From the NCBI RefSeq assembly GCF_002975275.1, contig NZ_PCOQ01000009.1, positions 62,001 through 126,000 of the forward strand: a stretch of DNA of 64,000 nucleotides, given 5' to 3'. Positions 55,246 through 64,000 of this stretch are shown here, piece after piece (within the stretch, counting starts at the first letter, position 1; each line of letters opens with the position of its first letter). The position numbers and the translations under genes are program-made. The notes beneath the pieces were generated by a model, which did no database searches, was not told where the DNA came from, and saw nothing but the letters and a program-made list of their open reading frames with translations. Source of the stretch: Achromobacter sp. MYb9. Lineage in GTDB: Bacteria > Pseudomonadota > Gammaproteobacteria > Burkholderiales > Burkholderiaceae_B.

Positions 55246-57267
55246 ATGAGCAGCAACGATCTGGCCTTGGGCGGCCGCATTCGGGTATCGCGCACGCGGT
55301 TGGCGGCGGCGCTCTGCGCGGCGGGGCTGGGCGTGGGCCCGGCGGCGGTTTGGGCGCAGGCGAGCGACTCCCCGAAGACGATGGAAACCGTCGTGGTGAC
55401 CGCCAGCGGGTTCGAACAGCAGATCAAGGACGCCCCGGCGTCGATCAGCGTCATTACCCGCGAAGACCTGGACAAGAAGTTCTACCGCGACGTGAACGAC
55501 GCGCTGCTGGAGGTGCCGGGCGTCATCATCACGGGCGGGGGCGACCGCCAGGACATCAGCCTGCGCGGCATGGGCCCGCAATACACGCTGATCCTGATCG
55601 ACGGCAAGCGCCAGAGTTCGCGGGAAACGCGCACCAACTCGGATTCCGCCGGCGTGGAAGGCGGCTGGACGCCGCCGCTGGCCGCCATCGAACGGATCGA
55701 AGTCGTGCGCGGCCCGATGTCGTCCCTGTATGGTTCGGACGCAATGGGTGGGGTGATCAACATCATCACCCGCAAGGTGCCCAACGAATGGGGCGGCGAA
55801 ATCCGCCTGGACACCACCATCCAGGAAAGCAATAAATCGGGCGACATCTACCAGGGCAACTTCTACCTGTCCGGGCCCATCAAGACCGACCTGCTGGGCT
55901 TGCAGATTTACGGCCAGTCGTCGCAGCGGGATGAAGACGATATCGTCAACGGCTTTCGCAAGCGAAATTCGGACAGCGTGACCGCCAAACTGGCGCTGAC
56001 GCCCAACCGTAATCACGACATCGTGCTGGAAGGCACGACCATGCGCCAGAAGTACGAGAACACACTGGGCAAGACGGTCGCGCCGCAACCGCCGGGCGTC
56101 GCATGCGGGCGCAACGGCTGCCCCGCGTCGTCGGAAACGGACTACCGCAGCAACAAATGGGCGCTGTCGCACACGGGGCGCTGGGGCTGGGCAGTGTCGG
56201 ACAGCTATGTGCAGCAGGAAGAGTTCGACAACCGTTCGCGGCAGATGAAGATCAAGAACCTGAATCTGCAATCCAGCTGGACGCTGCCGCTGGGCTCGCA
56301 CATGCTGACCCTGGGCGGCACCTACCTCAGCCAGCGCCTGAATGACCAGACCGGCAACCAGTTGGCGGGCGGCCCCAACAAGATCGACCGCTACCAATGG
56401 GCGTTGTTCGCCGAAGACGAATGGCGCCTGACCGACAGTTTTGCCGTCACGGCCGGCCTGCGCATGGACGAGGACGAGAATTTCGGCACCCACTTCAGCC
56501 CGCGCCTGTACGGCGTGTGGCAAATGGCCGAGCGGTGGACGCTGAAGGGCGGGGTATCGACCGGCTTTCGCGCGCCCGACCTGCGCCAGACGGTGGCGGG
56601 CTGGGGGCAGGTCAGCCGCGGCGGCAACATGTACGGCAACCCGGACCTGACGCCCGAAAAGTCGGTGACCGAGGAAATCGGCATTCTGTATGACGACGGC
56701 GAAGGCTTCAACGCCGGCCTGACCGTGTTCAACAACGACTTCAAGGACAAGATCACGCGCGTGGGTTGCCCGGCCTCGCAATGCCCCGAAGGCCCGAACC
56801 AGTTTGGCGCCAGCCCCACCACCTACATGAACGTGGACAAGGCGGTGTCGCGCGGCGTGGAAGCCAACCTGAAGTTGCCGCTGGGCCGTGACTGGTCGCT
56901 GACCAGCAGCTACACGTTCACCAAGTCGGAGCAGAAGTCGGGCCAATACCAGGGCCAGCCCCTGAACCAGTTGCCCAAGCATCTGTTCACCACCACCGTG
57001 AACTGGCAGGCATCGGACGCGCTGCAAGCCTGGGCCCGCCTGAACTACCGCGGCAAGGAAAGCCAGCCGATCACCAGCGCGTCGTCTTCCTCGTTCATTG
57101 CGCCGTCCTACACCTTTGTGGATCTGGGCGGTTCGTATGCCGTGAACAAGACCGTGTCGGTGTATGCCGGCATCTACAACCTGTTCGACAAGCAGGTCAC
57201 CTACGACGATTACGAGTTCGTGGAAGACGGCCGCCGCTATTGGCTGGGCGTGGGCGTGAAGTTCTGA
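55246..57267 (+). CDS. TonB-dependent siderophore receptor
   Basis: A 673-residue outer-membrane receptor. A signal peptide ends near AAVWAQA (about residue 36); a TonB box (METVVVTAS) follows at once. The plug domain covers about 60-165 and includes IERIEVVRGPMSSLYGSDAMGGVINIITRK-type signatures; the rest is a 22-strand barrel ending in Phe (GVGVKF). It resembles catecholate receptors of the CirA/FepA type. A Fur box upstream and the ABC genes downstream make it the first step of an iron-siderophore uptake operon. ATG 55246 is chosen for the signal peptide. Confidence 0.93.
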   Translation: MSSNDLALGGRIRVSRTRLAAALCAAGLGVGPAAVWAQASDSPKTMETVVVTASGFEQQIKDAPASISVITREDLDKKFYRDVNDALLEVPGVIITGGGDRQDISLRGMGPQYTLILIDGKRQSSRETRTNSDSAGVEGGWTPPLAAIERIEVVRGPMSSLYGSDAMGGVINIITRKVPNEWGGEIRLDTTIQESNKSGDIYQGNFYLSGPIKTDLLGLQIYGQSSQRDEDDIVNGFRKRNSDSVTAKLALTPNRNHDIVLEGTTMRQKYENTLGKTVAPQPPGVACGRNGCPASSETDYRSNKWALSHTGRWGWAVSDSYVQQEEFDNRSRQMKIKNLNLQSSWTLPLGSHMLTLGGTYLSQRLNDQTGNQLAGGPNKIDRYQWALFAEDEWRLTDSFAVTAGLRMDEDENFGTHFSPRLYGVWQMAERWTLKGGVSTGFRAPDLRQTVAGWGQVSRGGNMYGNPDLTPEKSVTEEIGILYDDGEGFNAGLTVFNNDFKDKITRVGCPASQCPEGPNQFGASPTTYMNVDKAVSRGVEANLKLPLGRDWSLTSSYTFTKSEQKSGQYQGQPLNQLPKHLFTTTVNWQASDALQAWARLNYRGKESQPITSASSSSFIAPSYTFVDLGGSYAVNKTVSVYAGIYNLFDKQVTYDDYEFVEDGRRYWLGVGVKF

Positions 57268-57280
57268 TCTTGAGACACAA

Positions 57281-57300
57281 GGGGGGCGCTTGCGTCCCCC
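57281..57300 (+). other. Stem-loop between receptor and binding-protein genes
   Basis: GGGGGGCG and CGTCCCCC form a stem with one G-U pair and a four-base loop, 13 bases past the receptor stop and 19 before the next start. It lacks a T run and may slow RNA decay or reduce expression of the downstream genes relative to the receptor. Confidence 0.55.
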
Positions 57301-57319
57301 GCAACACGAAGAGGTAGCG

Positions 57320-58270
57320 ATGACGATGCAAGCAAACATGGGCCGTGCCCGCCACTGGCTGATCCAGGCGGGCGTCGCCTTGGCGATGGGGGCGGCCACG
57401 GCAGTGTGCGCGGCCGGCGCCACCATCCCCGTCAAGCATGCGCGGGGCGAGACCGCCGTGCCGGCCAGCCCGACGAAGACCGTCGTGATGGACATGGCCG
57501 TGCTGGACACGATGCATGCGCTGGGCATCGACGTGATGGGCGTGCCGTCGGTCGCCAAGCTGCCGCCCCAACTGGCCCAGTACGCCGACACGCGCTATTT
57601 GAAGGTGGGCTCGCTGTTCGAACCGAACTACGAGGTCATCCATGCCGCCCAGCCGCAGGTGATCTTCGTGGCCGGCCGGTCGGCGCCCAAGTATGACGAA
57701 TTGACCAAGCTCGCGCCCACCGTCGACCTGACCGCCGATCCCAAGGATCTGGTCGGCAGCGTGACGCGCAGCACCGAGACGCTGGCGGCCATCTATGGCA
57801 AACAGCCTCAGGCCAAGCTGAAGCTGGATGCGTTGCGGGCGTCTATCGCGGCGTTGCACGGCCAGGCGGCGAACGCCGGCACGGCGCTGATCGTGCTGAC
57901 CACGGGCGGCAAGATGAGCGCCTATGGCCCGGGCTCGCGCTTTGGCGTGATCCACGACGCGTTTGGCGTGAAACCCGCCGCAACCGGTCTGAACGTATCG
58001 AACCACGGCCAGGCGATTTCGTTCGAATTCATCGCGCAGACGGATCCCGATTGGCTGTTCGTCATCGACCGCGACGCCGCGATCGGCCGCGAAGGCGTGT
58101 CGGCCCAGCGCATGCTGGACAACGACCTGGTGCGTCCCACCAAAGCGTGGAAGAACAAGCGCGTGGTGTATCTGAACGGCTTCAACTGGTATTTGCTGGG
58201 TAGCGCCGGCCTGACGTCCATGCAGCAAAACGTGGACGAAATTTCCGCGGCGCTGGCAGAAGGAAAGTAA
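57320..58270 (+). CDS. Siderophore ABC transporter periplasmic binding protein
   Basis: A 316-residue cluster A-2 (FatB/CeuE/YclQ-like) periplasmic binding protein. The signal peptide ends near CAAGA (about residue 33) and the mature protein begins TIPVKHARGETAVPASPTKTVVMDMAVLDT, typical of the group. A cysteine near the cleavage site (TAVCAAG) could be a lipobox but is not a clear one. GAGG five bases before the ATG sets the start. It captures the iron-siderophore after passage through the receptor. Confidence 0.9.
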   Translation: MTMQANMGRARHWLIQAGVALAMGAATAVCAAGATIPVKHARGETAVPASPTKTVVMDMAVLDTMHALGIDVMGVPSVAKLPPQLAQYADTRYLKVGSLFEPNYEVIHAAQPQVIFVAGRSAPKYDELTKLAPTVDLTADPKDLVGSVTRSTETLAAIYGKQPQAKLKLDALRASIAALHGQAANAGTALIVLTTGGKMSAYGPGSRFGVIHDAFGVKPAATGLNVSNHGQAISFEFIAQTDPDWLFVIDRDAAIGREGVSAQRMLDNDLVRPTKAWKNKRVVYLNGFNWYLLGSAGLTSMQQNVDEISAALAEGK

Positions 58271-58277
58271 GCGGCAT

Positions 58278-59294
58278 GTGTGTTGCACGGATGGGCCGCC
58301 GGTGAACTGGCGGCACGCGATCAGCGGTTGGGGCGGCCTGACTGTGGTGCTGGCGCTGTTGGCGGTGCTGTGCGCGGCAAGCGTCAGCCTGGGCGCCGGG
58401 CAGTTTTCGGTGGCCGCGCTGTGGGGCGGTGGTGAAGACGCCGAACGCGCTTGGCGTTTTCTGATGGTCAGCCGCGTGCCGCGCACCGTGGCGTTGCTGC
58501 TGGCCGGCATGTCGCTGGCGGTGGCGGGCCTGATCATGCAGATGCTGGTGCGTAACCGCTTCGTCGAACCTACGACGGCCGGCACGGTCGAGTCCGCCAC
58601 GTTAGGCATCCTGGTGATCACCTTGCTTGCGCCGGACGCGCCCGTGATCGGCAAGATGCTGACCGCCACGGTCTTTGCGCTGGCGGGCACGTTGCTGTTC
58701 CTGGCGCTGCTGCGCCGCGTGCCGTTGCGCACGCCCTTCATCGTCCCGCTGATCGGCTTGATCCTGGGGGGCGTGATCCATGCGGTGACCACCTTCGCGG
58801 CGTTCCGGTTCGATCTGCTGCAATCGCTGCACGCCTGGACCACGGGCGACTTCTCGGGCGTGTTGCGCGGCCGCTATGAGTTGTTGTGGATCGGCTTTGC
58901 GCTCGCGTGCGCGGCCTATGCCGCGGCCGACCGCTATACCGTGGCAGGCATGGGACGGGAATTCGCCGCTAACCTGGGGCTGAACCACGCCCGGTTGACC
59001 CTGGTCGGCCTGCTGATCGTGTCCGCGATTTCCGCGGTGGTGGTGGTGACGGCGGGCGGCATTCCGTTCCTGGGCCTGATCGTGCCCAACGCGGTGAGCC
59101 TGCTGCTGGGCGACAACATGCGCCGGTCCATCCCATGGGCGGCCGCGCTGGGCGGCGTCTTCGTGCTGGCTTGCGACATCATCGGCCGGCTGGTGATCCA
59201 CCCCTACGAAATCCCGATCGGCACCGTCGTGGGTGTACTGGGCAGCATCCTGTTCCTGTGGCTGTTGCGCACGCGGAGGAACCGCCTTGGCTGA
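58278..59294 (+). CDS. Siderophore ABC transporter permease 1 (FecCD type)
   Basis: An inner-membrane permease of about 338 residues, BtuC/FecCD fold. The family segment LMVSRVPRTVALLLAGMSLAVAGLIMQ and the coupling region GGIPFLGLIVPN are present. It pairs with the second permease to form the channel, as FatC/FatD or CeuB/CeuC do. The start is uncertain: GTG 58278 is the first, GTG 58302 is an alternative. It overlaps the next gene. Confidence 0.9.
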   Translation: MCCTDGPPVNWRHAISGWGGLTVVLALLAVLCAASVSLGAGQFSVAALWGGGEDAERAWRFLMVSRVPRTVALLLAGMSLAVAGLIMQMLVRNRFVEPTTAGTVESATLGILVITLLAPDAPVIGKMLTATVFALAGTLLFLALLRRVPLRTPFIVPLIGLILGGVIHAVTTFAAFRFDLLQSLHAWTTGDFSGVLRGRYELLWIGFALACAAYAAADRYTVAGMGREFAANLGLNHARLTLVGLLIVSAISAVVVVTAGGIPFLGLIVPNAVSLLLGDNMRRSIPWAAALGGVFVLACDIIGRLVIHPYEIPIGTVVGVLGSILFLWLLRTRRNRLG

Positions 59295-60279
59295 TAGCTT
59301 GCTTGTCGCGACCCGGCAGCCGGCCCGACGCGCGCCGCAGCCCCTGCGTCTGATGTGGCTGGGCGCGGCCGCCCTGGCGTGCATGGTCGCGTTCATGACC
59401 TTGGGCGCCAACGGCCAGTGGTCGTTCGTGATTCCGTTTCGCGGTGGCAAACTGGCGGCGATGCTGTTGGTGGCATATGCCGTGGCGGTGTCGTCGGTGC
59501 TGTTTCAGACCATCACGCACAACCGCATCCTGACGCCCGCGATCATGGGCTTCGATGCGCTGTATCTGCTGATCCAGGCCGTTGTCGTGTTCGGCTTCGG
59601 GCAAGCGGCTACCGCCGCGAACCATCCGGTGGCGGCCTTCCTGCTGGAAGTCGGTGCCATGACCGCGTTTGCCTGCCTGTTGTTTCGCTGGCTGTTTTCG
59701 GATGCGGTCCGCAGTCTGCACCTGATGATGCTGGTGGGCATCGTTTTCGGGCTGCTGTTTCGCAGCCTGTCCAATTTCGTGGTGAGGCTGATCGACCCCA
59801 ACGAGTTCCTGGTGCTGCAGGACCGCATGTTCGCCAGCTTCAATTCGGTGCGCGTGCCGTTGCTGCCGATCGCGCTGGGCGCCGTGTGCGTGGCGACCCT
59901 GCTGGTCTGGCGCATGCGCCATCGCTACGACGTGCTGGCGCTGGGCCGCGAGATCGCGTTGAACCTGGGGGTGGATTACCGCCGCAGCCTGATGCTGACC
60001 CTGGCCGCGATTGCCGTGCTGGTGTCCGTGTCGACGGCGCTGGTCGGGCCCGTGACCTTCTTCGGCCTGCTGGTCAGCAACCTGGCGTATCAGGCGATGG
60101 GGTCCGACAAACACCGGTACACGATTCCCGCGGCGACCTTCCTGAGCGTCATTTTCCTGGTGGGCGGCCAGACGCTGCTGGAACGCGTGCTGGGACTGAA
60201 CACCACGGTCAGCGTCGTGATTGAATTCGTGGGCGGCGTGATGTTCCTCTTCCTGATCCTGCGCAAGGGGCGCCGATGA
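59287..60279 (+). CDS. Siderophore ABC transporter permease 2 (FecCD type)
   Basis: A 330-residue partner permease of the BtuC/FecCD fold. Helices and the coupling segment VGPVTFFGLLVSNLAYQ are evident. The best start is TTG 59287, with GGAGGA seven bases upstream; the longer frame to 59233 lies within the first permease gene. It overlaps permease 1 by eight bases and the ATPase gene by four. Confidence 0.9.
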   Translation: MADSLLVATRQPARRAPQPLRLMWLGAAALACMVAFMTLGANGQWSFVIPFRGGKLAAMLLVAYAVAVSSVLFQTITHNRILTPAIMGFDALYLLIQAVVVFGFGQAATAANHPVAAFLLEVGAMTAFACLLFRWLFSDAVRSLHLMMLVGIVFGLLFRSLSNFVVRLIDPNEFLVLQDRMFASFNSVRVPLLPIALGAVCVATLLVWRMRHRYDVLALGREIALNLGVDYRRSLMLTLAAIAVLVSVSTALVGPVTFFGLLVSNLAYQAMGSDKHRYTIPAATFLSVIFLVGGQTLLERVLGLNTTVSVVIEFVGGVMFLFLILRKGRR

Positions 60280-61034
60280 TAGAAATTCGACAACTCAGCA
60301 AGCATTATGGCGACAGCGTGGTCGTCGACGACGTCAACCTGGACCTGCCGGCCAACGGCGTCACCGCCATCATCGGACCGAACGGCGCCGGCAAATCGAC
60401 ATTGCTGTCGATGATCAGCCGCTTGCTGCCGATGTCGGCCGGGCACGTCCGGGTGGACGCGCTAAACGTGACGACCTCCGACAGCCGTGAACTGGCGCGC
60501 CGGCTGTCCATTCTGCGCCAGGATAATCACTTGCCGCTGCGGCTGACGGTGCGCGACCTGGTCGCGTTCGGCCGCTACCCGCATACCGGCGGGCGCCTGA
60601 CGCTTGAGGACAAAACGCACATCGATCGCGCCATCGCCTATCTGGACCTGGAACCGCTGGCGGACCGTTATCTGGACGAAATGTCCGGTGGCCAGCGCCA
60701 GCGCGCGTTCGTGGCGATGGTGCTGTGCCAGGACACGCGCTACGTGCTGCTCGACGAGCCGCTGAACAGCCTGGATATGAAGCATGCGGTGGCCATGATG
60801 GGCACCTTGCGCCGCGCGGCCGACGAACTGGGCAAGACGGTGGTGCTGGTGCTGCACGACATCAACTTTGCGTCCAGCTATGCGGACCGCATCGTGGCGA
60901 TGCGGCAGGGGCGTATCGCGCATTTGGGCACGCCGGCGGAATTGATCCGTTCCGACGTGCTGAGCCCGTTGTACGAATTGCCGATCGACGTCCACGACAT
61001 CGGCGGCAAGCGGATCTGTGTGTATTACCGGTAG
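60276..61034 (+). CDS. Siderophore ABC transporter ATP-binding protein
   Basis: A 252-residue ATPase of the FepC/FecE group. Walker A is GPNGAGKST, the signature is MSGGQRQR and Walker B is YVLLDEPLNSLD. It powers iron-siderophore uptake through the two permeases. Its start overlaps the second permease by four bases (ATGA). It closes the Fur-box operon; no clear terminator follows, and it is convergent with an MFS gene. Confidence 0.94.
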   Translation: MIEIRQLSKHYGDSVVVDDVNLDLPANGVTAIIGPNGAGKSTLLSMISRLLPMSAGHVRVDALNVTTSDSRELARRLSILRQDNHLPLRLTVRDLVAFGRYPHTGGRLTLEDKTHIDRAIAYLDLEPLADRYLDEMSGGQRQRAFVAMVLCQDTRYVLLDEPLNSLDMKHAVAMMGTLRRAADELGKTVVLVLHDINFASSYADRIVAMRQGRIAHLGTPAELIRSDVLSPLYELPIDVHDIGGKRICVYYR

Positions 61035-61079
61035 GGGCGGGCGGTTTTCAACGCGATACCGTCGGCCCCGCTGGCGCAG

Positions 61080-62300
61080 TCAGCGTGCGGGATCCGCGCT
61101 GGCGACCAGGCCGGCCTGGCGTGCGGCGCGGTGGCGGCGTTCCAGCATGACGGCCCACAGCCACAAGGGCATGCTGCCGATGGCCAGCAGGCTGCCCACC
61201 CAGCCGGTGGAAGTCCAGCCAAATCCAGCGGCAATCGCCAGACCGCCCAGGAAGGGGCCCAGCGCGTTGGCCGTATTGAAGGCCGAATGGTTCAGCGCCG
61301 CGGCCAGGCCCTGGGCATCGCCCGCGACATCCATCAGGCGCGTCTGCAACACGGTGCCCAGCGCGCCGCCCACGCCGACCAGGAACACGTTCAGCGTGAT
61401 CAGCCAGACGTTGTGGGCCATCAGCGGGAATAGCGCCAGCACCACGGCGGACCACAGCAGCAACAGGCCGGCGGTGCGCATGACTGCGCGGTCGGCAAAG
61501 ACCGGCACCACCATGTTGCCCACCGTCAGGCCGACGCCGAACGCGCTGAGCACGAACGGCACCGTCGTGGGCGCCACTTGCGTGACGGCGGTCAACGTGT
61601 CGGCCAGATAGGTGTAGATCGAGAACAGGCCGCCGAAGCCCACCGCCCCGATCGCCAGCGTGATCCAGACCTGGCCGCGGCCCAGCGCGCTCAGTTCGCG
61701 CAGCGGGCTGGCCTTGTGGTCCGCCGGCGTGTCGGGCGCATAGACCGCCACGCTGATCATGGTCAGCACCGCCAGCAGGGACACCAGGCCGAAACTCCAG
61801 CGCCAGCCGATGACCTGGCCCAGCCAGTTGGCCATCGGGACGCCCACGATGGTCGCCACCGTTAGGCCCAGGAACACGCGGCCCACGGCCACGGTGCGGC
61901 GGTTGGCAGGGACCAGCGAACTGGCTACCAGCGACGCGATGCCGAAGTACGCGCCGTGCGGCAGCCCGCTCAGAAAGCGGAAAAACAGCATCCAGTGATA
62001 GTCGGGCGCGATCGCGCTGAGGCCGTTGCCGATGGCGAAGAGGCCCATCAGCGCGATCAGCAACCGGCGGCGAGGCATCTTGGCGCCGAGCACGGCAAGG
62101 ATCGGCGCGCCGACCACCACGCCCAGCGCATAAGCGCTGATGACGTGGCCCGCGGTGGGCGCGTCGATGCCCAGCGACTGGGAGAAATAGGGCAGCAGGC
62201 TCATCGTGGCGAACTCGGTGGTTCCGATGGCGAAGCTGCCGACAGCAAGGGCAAGCAGCACCAGCGCGGGCCGGTGCTGCGGGGAAGCAGGGTGGGACAT
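61080..62300 (-). CDS. MFS transporter (DHA1, AraJ/YdhP-like)
   Basis: A 406-residue twelve-helix transporter of the inner membrane. The start (ALAVGSFAIGTTEFATMSLLPYFSQSLG) is typical of the AraJ/YdhP/SotB exporters, and the helix 2-3 loop GAKMPRRRLLIALMG has the MFS charge pattern. It is probably a proton-driven exporter of sugars or drugs; substrate unknown. It is convergent with the siderophore ATPase and could in principle export a siderophore, but nothing in the sequence shows that. Confidence 0.9.
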   Translation of the reverse strand: MSHPASPQHRPALVLLALAVGSFAIGTTEFATMSLLPYFSQSLGIDAPTAGHVISAYALGVVVGAPILAVLGAKMPRRRLLIALMGLFAIGNGLSAIAPDYHWMLFFRFLSGLPHGAYFGIASLVASSLVPANRRTVAVGRVFLGLTVATIVGVPMANWLGQVIGWRWSFGLVSLLAVLTMISVAVYAPDTPADHKASPLRELSALGRGQVWITLAIGAVGFGGLFSIYTYLADTLTAVTQVAPTTVPFVLSAFGVGLTVGNMVVPVFADRAVMRTAGLLLLWSAVVLALFPLMAHNVWLITLNVFLVGVGGALGTVLQTRLMDVAGDAQGLAAALNHSAFNTANALGPFLGGLAIAAGFGWTSTGWVGSLLAIGSMPLWLWAVMLERRHRAARQAGLVASADPAR

Positions 62301-62398
62301 GTGACTAAAAGAGGGGATTCGCTGAAATGTTGCGACGCAACAGCACTATTGTAAGCACCCCAAGCTGTCATTTAAATGTCTACGCACCTGAACGTGGG

Positions 62399-62430
62399 CC
62401 TGGGGCGCCCCGGCATCCGGGCGCCCCAGG
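62399..62430 (-). terminator. GC-rich hairpin after the nucleotidase gene
   Basis: CCTGGGGCGCCC(C)GG pairs with CCGGGCGCCCCAGG to form a 14-bp stem with one bulge and a three-base loop, 16 bases past the stop codon of the minus-strand gene. It has no T run. It is probably a terminator or an RNA-stabilising stem. Confidence 0.5.
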
Positions 62431-62445
62431 GGCCAGCAGGCGCGG

Positions 62446-64000
62446 TTACTGGCTGAGATCCACGGCGTAGCGCGACAGCTGTGTCGTGGCGTCCGGTGTG
62501 GCGTCATGCACCGACACGTTGGTGACGCCATGCGCCACGGCCATGGGCAAGGTGCCGGGGACGGACCAGAACAGGACGGGGCCAGCCAGCGCGCCCAATT
62601 GCTTGAAGCGCCAGCTGCGGTCCAGGCCGTAAGTCGCCAGGTCCAGCGTGGGGTTCTTCTTGATGTAGTTGATCAGCACATCCCGGCTGGCGTCCGGGGC
62701 TTGCAGCACGATGTCGCCCTTGCCTCCCGCCAAACCCGGGAAGTCGCCGCCGCCGCTGGCGCGGTAGTTGTTGGTGACGACCAGGAACTGCGCGGCAGGA
62801 TCCAGCGGCGCGCCCTGATAGGTCAGCCCCGAAATGCGTGAACCCTTGGGTTGGCTGACGTCGATCTGGTAGGTCAGCGCATTGCCCGCGGCGTATAGCA
62901 CGTCGAAGTTGAACGTGGGGAAGCTGGTGTCGACGAGGTCTTGGGGGGCGACCTGGGTGGGGTCGATCTGCTTGAACTGTTCGGCCGTCTTTTCCAGCCA
63001 CAGGCGGACGGTGTCGCCGGTGACCCGCACGACCTGCAGCGTGTTGGGGTACAGGTAGAGATCGGCGGCGTTGTTGATTGCCACATTGCCTTGCTTCACG
63101 AACGTGAAATCGCCCGGGCCGTTGCGCCCGCCCTTGAACGGCGCGGCGGCCGACAGGATGGGCAGGTGACCGTACGACGGGTTGTTCTTGGCGATGTAGT
63201 CCGTCAGGTAGTCGATCTGCGCCATGTTCACGATCTGCAGGGCCGACACGTCGCCCGTCAGCGCGTAATAGGTGGCCATGTCGAACTGGCTTTGCCCGAT
63301 CGGCGTTTTCACGTACGCGATCGTGGCGGCGTGTTCGGCTTGCACCAGTTGCTGCACGGCGGAGTCCGAGGCGACATAGGTCGCCGGCGTGGCGCCGCTT
63401 TGCGCGGTCAGACGCGTGGAGATGCGTTGGACCGTGGTGGCGTCCTTTTGCACCTTCCAGCCCTTGTCATACGCGAGCTTCAGCGTGATCTGGCCCAGGT
63501 TGTTGCCCCATTGGCCGGCCTGCACCGCGGGCACGCCGTTAATCAGGCCTTTCTCCAGGTCAATGCCGGCCTGCCCCCGGAACGGCGACGTGGCGCTGGT
63601 GTCGGGGAACAACAGATGCTGGTGGCCGGTGATCAGGGCGTCGATCCCCGGGACCTGGCTCAGATAACCGGCGCCATTCTCCATTGACGGGCTGTAGGCG
63701 GTCTTCATGTCGATGCCGCCATGCGCCAGCGCCACGATCAGATCGGCGCCCGCGGCCTTCATTTCGGGCACGAAACGCTGCGCGGATTCCTTCCAGCCGG
63801 TGACTTCGACGTGGCCTTCCAGGTTGGCCTTGTCCCATTGCAGGATGGGCGGAGGCGCGAAACCGATGACGCCGACTTTCAGCGGCACATCGATTGTCTT
63901 GCCGTTGGCATCCGTGGCCTTGAAGGTCTTTTCCAGCAGTACCCAGGGCTTGAAAATGGGCTGCTTGCTGGCCGCCGACACGACGTTGGCCGAGACGAAG
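62446..64000 (-). CDS. cpdB: 2',3'-cyclic-nucleotide phosphodiesterase / 3'-nucleotidase (CpdB-like), partial
   Basis: The 3' part of a periplasmic nucleotidase; the frame is open to the window edge and the N-terminal part is outside, so at least 518 residues are seen of a protein usually near 650. The metallophosphatase domain contributes IVALAHGGIDMK and DALITGHQHLLFP (metal-binding histidines); the C-terminal 5'-nucleotidase domain includes LQVVRVTGDTVRLWLEK and TNNYRASGGGDFPG. CpdB enzymes hydrolyse 2',3'-cyclic and 3' nucleotides so that nucleosides can be taken up. Confidence 0.9.
   Translation of the reverse strand, partial: FVSANVVSAASKQPIFKPWVLLEKTFKATDANGKTIDVPLKVGVIGFAPPPILQWDKANLEGHVEVTGWKESAQRFVPEMKAAGADLIVALAHGGIDMKTAYSPSMENGAGYLSQVPGIDALITGHQHLLFPDTSATSPFRGQAGIDLEKGLINGVPAVQAGQWGNNLGQITLKLAYDKGWKVQKDATTVQRISTRLTAQSGATPATYVASDSAVQQLVQAEHAATIAYVKTPIGQSQFDMATYYALTGDVSALQIVNMAQIDYLTDYIAKNNPSYGHLPILSAAAPFKGGRNGPGDFTFVKQGNVAINNAADLYLYPNTLQVVRVTGDTVRLWLEKTAEQFKQIDPTQVAPQDLVDTSFPTFNFDVLYAAGNALTYQIDVSQPKGSRISGLTYQGAPLDPAAQFLVVTNNYRASGGGDFPGLAGGKGDIVLQAPDASRDVLINYIKKNPTLDLATYGLDRSWRFKQLGALAGPVLFWSVPGTLPMAVAHGVTNVSVHDATPDATTQLSRYAVDLSQ

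Noticed and set aside
54991-57591. An 866-codon frame antisense to the TonB-dependent receptor
   Set aside because: The receptor has a signal peptide, TonB box, plug and barrel; the antisense frame has no motif.

Overview
The window is about 64 kb of GC-rich chromosomal DNA from a betaproteobacterium, most likely family Alcaligenaceae (an Achromobacter or Bordetella relative). The basis is high third-position GC, close protein similarity to that group as I recall it, and gene orders typical of it: tig-clpP-clpX-lon, a complete isc operon, recJ-prfB-lysS and lolC-lolD. Genes are dense, operons are short, and I saw no rRNA, tRNA, insertion sequence, prophage or CRISPR array. It reads as core chromosome with a few accessory transport and catabolic modules.

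Layout. 1-7.4 kb: the 3' end of kdsA, small unknown genes, a GNAT acetyltransferase, an orphan PqiB-type MCE protein, and a TetR regulator between two MFS exporters with two near-identical 17-bp palindromes in the divergent promoter. 7.4-10.5 kb: a LysR-controlled module of a DSD1-type PLP enzyme (D-serine dehydratase / D-threonine aldolase family) flanked by two RidA-family proteins. 10.5-15.5 kb: small hypothetical genes, two cold-shock genes with similar leaders, a DUF924 gene, a YqhA-like membrane protein and a LoiP-like metalloprotease. 15.6-21.7 kb: trigger factor, ClpP, ClpX and Lon, the last with a sigma32-like promoter. 21.8-26.8 kb: lexA with a perfect SOS box, a class I aminotransferase, uvrB and a low-molecular-weight phosphatase.

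26.9-32.5 kb: iscRSUA-hscBA-fdx-iscX, behind an IscR-type operator. 32.6-33.5 kb: an unusual double-length methylglyoxal synthase with a degenerate N-terminal copy of the domain. 33.6-43.1 kb: a catabolic unit for an unidentified carboxylic acid, made of a divergent crotonase, a five-gene Liv-type ABC importer, an acyl-CoA synthetase, a thiolase and a TetR regulator. 43.1-52.7 kb: lysS, a short-chain dehydrogenase, prfB (with the programmed +1 frameshift), recJ, an RpfE-like gene, lolC, lolD and a TatD nuclease. 52.9-61.0 kb: a CpxA/CpxR-like two-component pair, then a Fur-box-preceded siderophore operon (TonB-dependent receptor, binding protein, two permeases, ATPase). 61.1-64 kb: an MFS exporter and the 3' part of a CpdB-type nucleotidase.

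Much of the regulation can be read from the DNA: SOS, Fur, IscR, sigma32, TetR-type and LysR-type sites are visible as palindromes or promoter elements next to the genes they should control. No wholly new defence or mobile system was found. The points most worth follow-up are the tandem methylglyoxal-synthase fold, the DSD1/RidA module, the paired TetR operators, the shared cold-shock leaders and the acid-import/CoA-activation operon.
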